A stretch of 13,406 nucleotides of DNA from an uncultured Clostridia bacterium (GTDB lineage Bacteria > Bacillota > Clostridia > Christensenellales > UBA1242): NCBI GenBank assembly GCA_946610655.1, contig CAMOCH010000018.1:1-13406 (forward strand), given 5' to 3'. The stretch's first letter is position 1; each line of letters opens with the position of its first letter. Under the pieces are notes generated by a model. That model searched no databases. It saw nothing but the letters and a program-made list of their open reading frames with translations, and was not told the DNA's origin. The position numbers were made by a program, and so were the translations under genes. Below are positions 1 through 4,140 of the stretch, one piece after another.

Positions 1-75
1 TGGTAGTCCCTAGGAGAATCGAACTCCTGTTACCGCCGTGAAAGGGCGATGTCTTAACCGCTTGACCAAGGGACC
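1..75 (-). tRNA. tRNA-Glu (anticodon TTC)
   Basis: Read on the minus strand this folds as a complete cloverleaf. The acceptor stem is GGTCCCT/AGGGACT with a G1-U72 wobble, the anticodon stem encloses the loop CTTTCAC (anticodon TTC, glutamate), the T arm is AGGAG/CTCCT around TTCGATT, and the 3' CCA is encoded at positions 3-1. It is the distal gene of a leftward tRNA pair, 14 nt downstream of tRNA-Met. Any terminator lies outside the window. Confidence 0.96.
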
Positions 76-89
76 ATATATTAAAATTG

Positions 90-166
90 TGGTAGCGGCT
101 GTGGGATTTGAACCTACGACCTACTGGGTATGAACCAGGCGCTCTAGCCAACTGAGCTAAGCCGCC
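90..166 (-). tRNA. tRNA-Met (anticodon CAT), elongator type
   Basis: On the minus strand a 77-nt cloverleaf is visible with CCA encoded at 92-90. The acceptor stem is GGCGGCT/AGCCGCT, the D arm is GCTC/GAGC and the anticodon loop is TTCATAC. The anticodon stem lacks the three consecutive G-C pairs of initiator tRNA and the acceptor lacks the initiator 1-72 mismatch, so this should be elongator Met. A lysidine-modified Ile2 tRNA also has a CAT gene anticodon, but the 5' half resembles elongator Met of Bacillota. Oddities are an A-C mismatch in the middle of the T stem (GTAGG/CCCAC) and a C-U apposition at pair 27-43. It is first in the tRNA transcript. Confidence 0.93.
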
Positions 167-195
167 ACAACCTCTGTGCAACAATTTGCTTTTGT

Positions 196-224
196 ATAAT
201 AATATAAATTTTTGTTTTTGTCAA
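196..224 (-). promoter_or_regulatory. Promoter of the tRNA-Met/tRNA-Glu operon
   Basis: On the minus strand there is a perfect -35 TTGACA (224-219), a 17-bp spacer and a -10 TATTAT (201-196). Transcription should start near 189, giving a leader of about 20 nt before tRNA-Met. Between this promoter and the next one at 398 there is only AT-rich sequence in which I see no gene or RNA structure. Confidence 0.8.
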
Positions 225-397
225 CAGTTTTTAAAAATCTTGTCAAAAATGTGTGTTTCCAAGAGTGATTTGTAAAAAAAATTAATGTTTATATAAAAAA
301 ATAAGTGAAATAAAAATAATTTAAATTAGTGATAACTTAGCATTTAATAGAGCGAAAAAATCACTGAATTTTGGTGCCTTTTATTAATTCCTTGATA

Positions 398-426
398 TTG
401 ACAGAATTTTTGCGAGATGATATAAT
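398..426 (+). promoter_or_regulatory. Perfect consensus promoter with extended -10
   Basis: TTGACA (398-403), exactly 17 bp, then TATAAT (421-426), with the extended -10 motif TGA directly before it (418-420). All twelve hexamer bases match the sigma-70/sigma-A consensus. The expected start near 433 leaves a 5' leader of about 26 nt before the ATG at 459, with the ribosome binding site GGAGG at 445-449. Confidence 0.88.
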
Positions 427-458
427 TTTGCTGATAGAATTTGTGGAGGTGCAAGATA

Positions 459-1145
459 ATGCAAGAAAAAACTGCTGCAGAAATAGAAGCCCAAAAAGAA
501 ATTGAAAAAATTCTTAATATTCTTGAAACCAAAGCTGGCGTGAAAGACGATAATGCCACATACCAATATTTAAACGGAAACAAGGCCATGATATATTTTA
601 TCACGAGAGATATTAATGCCGATTTTATACCAAAATATAAAAAATATTTAACAGCTGAAAATTATTCAAGAATTGCCAAATTGATGGCAAGTGGTGATGA
701 CTCTCACGGAATTGAAAATTTTATTAAAGAGAATGCAAAATATTTATCCAATGAAGACATTTATGCGCTATCTAGCACAATTATTAAAAGTTATAGATTT
801 ATTTTTGAATTGAGTGAACTTGCAGAAGATTTGATATTGATTAATGATAACTACAAACAAAATTCTGAAAAAATAGATGTAGGCATGGTTATTGATGAAT
901 TGTTTAACTTGTTAAATGAAGATTATAAAAAGAATTCTGAGATTGAAGAAAGACGAAACATAGACAACAAAGAAGCGTGCAGAAACATATTAAATATTGA
1001 AAAACTTTTAATAAAATATAATCAAATTGAACCATTGAAAAAAATGAAAGAAATGATAAATTCAGTGCAAGACAAGAATTTTGTTAAAAGGTTTAATAAC
1101 AATCTTGAAAAAATAAAATCAGAGGGTGCTTCTGAAAGAGAATAA
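459..1145 (+). CDS. Hypothetical soluble, helical, charged protein (228 aa)
   Basis: I do not recognise this family. The protein has no signal peptide or membrane segment. It is rich in Lys, Glu, Asn and Ile and looks almost entirely alpha-helical, with coiled-coil-like stretches at both ends (about residues 5-27 and 170-222). I chose the ATG at 459 because GGAGG (445-449) lies 9 nt upstream; an in-frame TTG at 441 would place that site inside the gene. It has its own perfect consensus promoter, is monocistronic, and ends in tandem in-frame TAA TAA codons followed immediately by a hairpin terminator. Strong transcription and translation signals suggest an abundant cytosolic product. A role as a structural or protein-binding factor would be a guess. 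Confidence 0.75.
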   Translation: MQEKTAAEIEAQKEIEKILNILETKAGVKDDNATYQYLNGNKAMIYFITRDINADFIPKYKKYLTAENYSRIAKLMASGDDSHGIENFIKENAKYLSNEDIYALSSTIIKSYRFIFELSELAEDLILINDNYKQNSEKIDVGMVIDELFNLLNEDYKKNSEIEERRNIDNKEACRNILNIEKLLIKYNQIEPLKKMKEMINSVQDKNFVKRFNNNLEKIKSEGASERE

Positions 1146-1172
1146 TAAAACACGGAATTTTCCGTGTTTTTT
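1141..1172 (+). repeat. 32-bp direct repeat, copy 1 (stop codon plus terminator)
   Basis: This 32-bp stretch is identical to 1996-2027, 855 bp downstream. It contains the tandem TAA TAA stop of the 228-aa gene and the whole terminator hairpin. Identity begins and ends abruptly (flanks G versus A on the left, G versus A on the right). Confidence 0.9.
1147..1172 (+). terminator. Rho-independent terminator of the 228-aa gene
   Basis: Perfect 10-bp stem AAAACACGGA / TCCGTGTTTT (1147-1156 and 1161-1170) with loop ATTT and a run of six T (1167-1172). It begins 2 nt after the first stop codon. Confidence 0.88.
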
Positions 1173-1218
1173 GTTTTGGTGTATTAAGCTGAAATTGAAG
1201 GGGAACGATAGCGACCAG

Positions 1219-1236
1219 TTCGCTTAGCCAAGCGAA
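1219..1236. other. GC-rich block with a perfect 7-bp hairpin
   Basis: TTCGCTT (1219-1225), loop AGCC, AAGCGAA (1230-1236). The surrounding 48 bp (1198-1245) are about 58% GC by hand count, far above the rest of the window. There is no T run, so it is not a normal terminator. It lies between the terminator of the upstream gene and the promoter of the membrane-protein gene, outside both predicted transcripts. I do not know its function; a relic of a mobile sequence or a protein-binding element are possibilities. Confidence 0.5.
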
Positions 1237-1248
1237 GCGCATGCCATG

Positions 1249-1277
1249 TTGACACATATCTCAAAATGTGATATATT
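1249..1277 (+). promoter_or_regulatory. Strong promoter with operator-like dyad in the spacer
   Basis: TTGACA (1249-1254), 17 bp, TATATT (1272-1277), preceded by extended -10 TGA (1269-1271). The spacer holds an imperfect inverted repeat, ATATCTCA / TGTGATAT around AAA (1256-1274), broken only by one T/T position per arm. A protein bound there would cover the -10 and block RNA polymerase. This should drive the membrane-protein gene at 1341 from a start near 1284, giving a leader of about 57 nt. Confidence 0.75.
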
Positions 1278-1340
1278 TGTTCTACAATGACTCGAGATTA
1301 ATATATTTAAAATAATGAATTAGGAGGAGGTGAATTATAA

Positions 1341-2000
1341 GTGAATGAAAAAAACAAAATTATTATACATAGATTAAGTTGGTTATTTATTTTGCTTTTG
1401 ATTATATTTTTGCCTATAATAATTCATGTTTCAAAACCTAAATTAGATATAGTTGATGATGAAGGATATATTAATGATTATTCTTCTTCACTTAATCGAA
1501 CAAGTCTAACAATGTATGTTACATTCAATAGAAAAGTCTATTATGGATATGTAACAATAAAATATTATGACGACTCAAATCATTTATTGGAAACAAAAGA
1601 AAGTTTTTTTACGGCTTATAATGGAAAAACTGTAGAATGTGATTTAATATATGTTGATGGAAAGGTTGCATCATATGAGATAGAATCCTTCGAATTTAAT
1701 ACATATGCGTGGGAGTTTATGATTTATTATCTATTACTACCTGCAATAATTATGTTCATAAGTTCTTTGTTGTTGTGTTATAGGGAATATGACTATAATG
1801 GGAAAAAGATATCTGTTTATGCAGGGTGGTATCATCATACGATTCGAGTTGATGGAGAAAAATATGATGAACATAATACAATTATGTCTTTTACCCCAAT
1901 AAAATTAAACGCAATTATGGATGATAACATAAAGTTAGAAGTAACTATATCATTAACAAATAGAATTACTTTGAAAATTAATGGTAAATTGGTTAAATAA
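1341..2000 (+). CDS. Hypothetical two-pass membrane protein (219 aa)
   Basis: I cannot name the family. Visible are a short charged N-terminus, a membrane helix at about 13-30, a beta-rich domain at about 31-125, a second membrane helix at about 127-146, and a C-terminal domain at 150-219 rich in short strands. Both termini should be cytoplasmic with the middle domain outside. The start is GTG at 1341, set by an ideal AGGAGGTG site (1325-1332). About half of its Ile codons are ATA (14 of 27 by hand), whereas enolase in this window uses ATA rarely. It stands alone, has a strong dyad-bearing promoter, ends in tandem TAA TAA, and lies between two identical 32-bp repeats. These points suggest a recently acquired or duplicated unit. 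I vaguely recall similar C-terminal domains in gut Bacillota but cannot verify this. Confidence 0.78.
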   Translation: MNEKNKIIIHRLSWLFILLLIIFLPIIIHVSKPKLDIVDDEGYINDYSSSLNRTSLTMYVTFNRKVYYGYVTIKYYDDSNHLLETKESFFTAYNGKTVECDLIYVDGKVASYEIESFEFNTYAWEFMIYYLLLPAIIMFISSLLLCYREYDYNGKKISVYAGWYHHTIRVDGEKYDEHNTIMSFTPIKLNAIMDDNIKLEVTISLTNRITLKINGKLVK

Positions 2001-2027
2001 TAAAACACGGAATTTTCCGTGTTTTTT
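1996..2027 (+). repeat. 32-bp direct repeat, copy 2 (stop codon plus terminator)
   Basis: Identical over 32 bp to 1141-1172. The tandem TAA TAA stop of the membrane-protein gene sits at exactly the same offset in this copy as the stop of the 228-aa gene does in copy 1. Confidence 0.9.
2002..2027. terminator. Bidirectional terminator between convergent genes
   Basis: The same AAAACACGGA / TCCGTGTTTT hairpin (loop 2012-2015) as at 1147. It has six T on the plus strand for the 219-aa gene. On the minus strand it is preceded by AT-rich sequence and followed by TTTTATTATT, so it can also end the SHOCT gene that stops at 2034. Confidence 0.85.
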
Positions 2028-2033
2028 ATTTAA

Positions 2034-2417
2034 TTATTTTGTATATTTTTCAAAAGTTGCTTTTCTTGCACTTTCATATTCTTCTTCTGTGATAAGACCT
2101 TTATTTTTAAGGTCGTTTAGCTTATCGAGATCTTTTTCTAAAGAATCTGCTGAGTTGTTATTTTGTTGGTTTTCATTATTTTGATTGTTTGTGATATTGT
2201 TGATTGTTTCTGGGTTTTGTTGAAAATAATAAATAAGCATAAATATTCCACCAAGGAAACTACATAAAAATAGTGTGAGGATGCTCCATAGAAGAAGTTC
2301 CTCTTTTTTTCCTTCTTCCAATTTTTTAAGGGCAAAAATACCAATAACAATTGGGAAGATCATAAAAAATCCAAAAATCATGCCAAGAATAATAAACACT
2401 TTTGCTGCTGTTTTCAT
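2034..2417 (-). CDS. SHOCT-domain membrane protein (127 aa)
   Basis: Residues 5-30 and 41-65 are membrane helices joined by a short charged loop. A low-complexity Asn/Gln linker follows at 66-90, then a C-terminal amphipathic segment at about 93-125 whose pattern LxxLxxLKxxGLITEEEYExxK is that of the SHOCT domain (short C-terminal domain). SHOCT domains recur at the ends of many unrelated bacterial proteins and are thought to mediate oligomerisation; no specific role is established for this architecture. Both termini should be cytoplasmic. The start ATG at 2417 has AAGGAG 7 nt upstream (2430-2425). The gene has its own promoter (2450-2478) and shares a bidirectional terminator with the convergent gene. 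Confidence 0.85.
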   Translation of the reverse strand: MKTAAKVFIILGMIFGFFMIFPIVIGIFALKKLEEGKKEELLLWSILTLFLCSFLGGIFMLIYYFQQNPETINNITNNQNNENQQNNNSADSLEKDLDKLNDLKNKGLITEEEYESARKATFEKYTK

Positions 2418-2449
2418 AATATTTCTCCTTTGTTTTATTATATGGTTTT

Positions 2450-2478
2450 ATTATATTAACATTTCTAAAGATTGTTAA
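2450..2478 (-). promoter_or_regulatory. Promoter of the SHOCT-domain gene
   Basis: On the minus strand TTAACA (2478-2473), 17 bp, TATAAT (2455-2450), giving a start near 2443 and a leader of about 25 nt. A second TATAAT at 2442-2437 has no good -35 partner. Confidence 0.65.
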
Positions 2479-2482
2479 TAAA

Positions 2483-2506
2483 AAAAGCAACCTTCTGGTT
2501 GCTTTT
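2483..2506 (-). terminator. Terminator of the 215-aa gene
   Basis: Perfect 10-bp stem AAAAGCAACC / GGTTGCTTTT with a 4-nt loop, starting 2 nt after the stop codon at 2509. On the minus strand it runs into at least six T (2486-2481). Confidence 0.9.
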
Positions 2507-2508
2507 GA

Positions 2509-3156
2509 TTATTCGTTGCCAAATTCAATAACTGATGCTTTGTTATTTGAAGATGCAGGACGATTATAATATGTTTTTAAAACAAGTTCTTTAGAATATC
2601 CTTCAACAGCATCACCAAGAGTAGCACTTGGGTTGTTTTCTGGGTTAAATCCTTCATTTGTCATGTATAGAGCAGGAACTCTGCTTCTATTTTTCATAAG
2701 AACATTAAAGTTTTTTGAAAGGTCATCAAATATGCATCTGCCATCTGGAAGAGTTGCAACAAGCACACAGTTGTTAATAAATCTAAATGTGTCTTCATTT
2801 TTTATATATTTAACGCCGTCTTTATAAAATGTTGATTTGATTGTGTAAGAGTATCCAGAAGATTTTCTTTCATATTCGCGAGCGATAATCTCAGTTTTTT
2901 CATCCATTATTGCCTTTTCAAGAGAAATATATCTTGCGTTTTCTCCAGTGAATAAATTTTTAAATTGAGAAGCTGTGATTTTGCTCTTTGAGTAATCGCC
3001 TCTGTAAGGTGTGTCCATATATGAACCGTTTACTGTGAAAATAACGTAAGAAGCTCCATCTTTTGCAACCAAAATAACAGTTGAAAAGTCAATTTTGTCA
3101 AGGTCTCCATTTAAAAGTTGTTGATCTTTTTTAATAAAATATCCAATTTTTTCCAT
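2509..3156 (-). CDS. Hypothetical soluble protein (215 aa)
   Basis: I do not recognise this family. No signal peptide or membrane segment is visible. The first two thirds (about 1-150) have alternating hydrophobic and charged residues typical of a mixed alpha/beta fold. The tail from about 165 is rich in Asn, Pro and Ser and may be flexible. There are no obvious catalytic motifs, metal ligands or repeats. The start ATG at 3156 lies 5 nt from a perfect AGGAGG (3167-3162); another ATG at 3160 is out of frame. It has its own promoter in the 71-bp gap after radC and its own strong terminator. No terminator is seen after radC, so read-through from radC is possible. Confidence 0.75.
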   Translation of the reverse strand: MEKIGYFIKKDQQLLNGDLDKIDFSTVILVAKDGASYVIFTVNGSYMDTPYRGDYSKSKITASQFKNLFTGENARYISLEKAIMDEKTEIIAREYERKSSGYSYTIKSTFYKDGVKYIKNEDTFRFINNCVLVATLPDGRCIFDDLSKNFNVLMKNRSRVPALYMTNEGFNPENNPSATLGDAVEGYSKELVLKTYYNRPASSNNKASVIEFGNE

Positions 3157-3188
3157 ACATTCCTCCTGAAAAAGTTGTATCTTTAATT

Positions 3189-3216
3189 ATTATAACTCAA
3201 ATAAAATTTTTGTCAA
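3189..3216 (-). promoter_or_regulatory. Promoter of the 215-aa gene
   Basis: On the minus strand a perfect TTGACA (3216-3211), a 16-bp spacer and a perfect TATAAT (3194-3189). It begins only about 12 bp after the radC stop, so this gene can be expressed without radC. Confidence 0.8.
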
Positions 3217-3227
3217 TATGCAATTTA

Positions 3228-4019
3228 TTATTCATCAATTTTAATAACAACATATGGTGTTTTTGGTGAAAACAGAGCAGCAATATCTTTGCTAGATAAG
3301 TTAACTTTTTTGATTGCTCGGTCTTGAATTGCTTCAAACACTTTACTTTCGGCAAGAGATCTAACATTTGTTGGAGTAACCAAAACGTGGTCAACCAAAA
3401 GTATGTCGTTTAAAAGGCAACTGCACATTATGCTGTGAGTGAAAGCAAGGTCTTCGTCGGAGAAGTTACAGTTATCACTTGGGTGATTGTGTGCAATGAT
3501 TATTTTTGAAGAATTGCAAGAAAAGGCAATTGATGTTATATCTCTTATTTCAACGCCAACTTTATTTGCAGAACCAGAATTAATCTTCTTGGTTTTGATA
3601 ATTTTATTATCTTCATCAAGGCATACAACATAAAATTCTTCAACATTTGAGTTACGCAAAATTTCAAACATATATTGTTTTGCTTCGGTTGAACTTCCAA
3701 TCTTTTTCAAGTTACTAACCAAATTTTGATCGCTTAAAAGTGCTTTGTATGATTTAAGCAAAAGGGCAGCGTGTGTGCCAATTCCATCAACTTTAACAAG
3801 GTCTGAAAAATTTGCAGAAATTACGTTTTTAATTGAACCAAACTCATCGAGAAGTTTGTGTGCGATGGGATTTGTGTCTTTTTGTGGAATTGCAAAGAAC
3901 AAAATAAATTCTAGTTTTTGCACTTCGGTGAAAGCAGAAAACCCGTGCTCAACAAAAATGTTTTTCATGCGATTTCTGTGATTAATATGGACTGATTTTT
4001 CTTTTGTGATTTCTTTCAT
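3228..4019 (-). CDS. radC: RadC family protein (JAB/MPN domain), 263 aa
   Basis: The N-terminal part (about 30-95) contains the helix-hairpin-helix-like region of RadC proteins with DGIG at 78-81. The C-terminal part (about 108-225) is the JAB1/MPN-like domain. Its signature HNHPS is at 177-181 and a downstream Ser187/Asp190 completes the JAMM-type metal site (His177, His179, Asp190). The LLVDH segment near 207-211 matches the usual LLDH of the family. The upstream position usually held by Glu (PREV/I in E. coli-type RadC) reads RDI (Asp160), and the Gly after HNHPS is Asp182. RadC was once called a DNA repair protein, but its cellular role is unsettled. The start has no recognisable Shine-Dalgarno site and seems to be a leaderless mRNA. 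It is divergent from the ABC operon. Confidence 0.92.
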   Translation of the reverse strand: MKEITKEKSVHINHRNRMKNIFVEHGFSAFTEVQKLEFILFFAIPQKDTNPIAHKLLDEFGSIKNVISANFSDLVKVDGIGTHAALLLKSYKALLSDQNLVSNLKKIGSSTEAKQYMFEILRNSNVEEFYVVCLDEDNKIIKTKKINSGSANKVGVEIRDITSIAFSCNSSKIIIAHNHPSDNCNFSDEDLAFTHSIMCSCLLNDILLVDHVLVTPTNVRSLAESKVFEAIQDRAIKKVNLSSKDIAALFSPKTPYVVIKIDE

Positions 4020-4025
4020 ATCTAC

Positions 4026-4054
4026 ATATTACAATAAAATTAAAAAATTGGCAA
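4026..4054 (-). promoter_or_regulatory. radC promoter predicting a leaderless transcript
   Basis: On the minus strand TTGCCA (4054-4049), 17 bp, TAATAT (4031-4026). Seven bases downstream of the -10 lies the A of the radC ATG (4019), so the first transcribed base would be the start codon or the base before it. No AGGAGG-like sequence precedes the ATG, which fits a leaderless message. Confidence 0.6.
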
Positions 4055-4065
4055 TGCATATTTGC

Positions 4066-4084
4066 ATAATATTAAAAATATTAT
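4066..4084. promoter_or_regulatory. Perfect 19-bp dyad between divergent promoters (candidate operator)
   Basis: ATAATATT, AAA, AATATTAT: 8-bp arms without mismatch. It ends on the first base of the -35 hexamer of the ABC operon and lies about 12 bp upstream of the radC -35. A second, weaker dyad ATGCA/TGCAT lies at 4054-4067. A dimeric regulator bound here could control either or both directions. No regulator gene is adjacent. Confidence 0.45.
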
Positions 4085-4113
4085 TGACAATGTTGTGACT
4101 GTTTGAATATAAT
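4084..4113 (+). promoter_or_regulatory. Promoter of the ABC exporter operon
   Basis: TTGACA (4084-4089), 18 bp, TATAAT (4108-4113), both perfect hexamers. The start near 4120 gives a leader of about 20 nt ending in AAGGAAG before the ATG at 4141. Confidence 0.82.
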
Positions 4114-4140
4114 ACAACCATTGAAAAAAAAGGAAGAATT

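Noticed and set aside
1..224. tRNA pair as an integration site for a genomic island
   Set aside because: No integrase gene and no repeat of a tRNA 3' end is seen elsewhere in the window.
441..458. TTG start for the first gene, adding MWRCKI
   Set aside because: It would lie upstream of and include the GGAGG ribosome binding site that serves the ATG at 459.
344..604. Minus-strand open frames of 86 and 60 aa over the start of the 228-aa gene
   Set aside because: They overlap a perfect plus-strand promoter, ribosome binding site and coding start, have no ribosome binding site of their own, and look like antisense shadow.
1190..1300. Possible transposase remnant in the GC-rich block
   Set aside because: All three plus-strand frames are broken or very short, no terminal inverted repeats bracket it, and I recognise no transposase motif.
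1278..1340. Riboswitch or attenuator in the leader of the 219-aa gene
   Set aside because: The leader is only about 57 nt, AT-rich and without a stable hairpin or terminator-like structure.
1141..2027. Reading the two 32-bp repeats as the start of a CRISPR array
   Set aside because: There are only two copies, 855 bp apart, and the sequence is explained as stop codon plus terminator hairpin.
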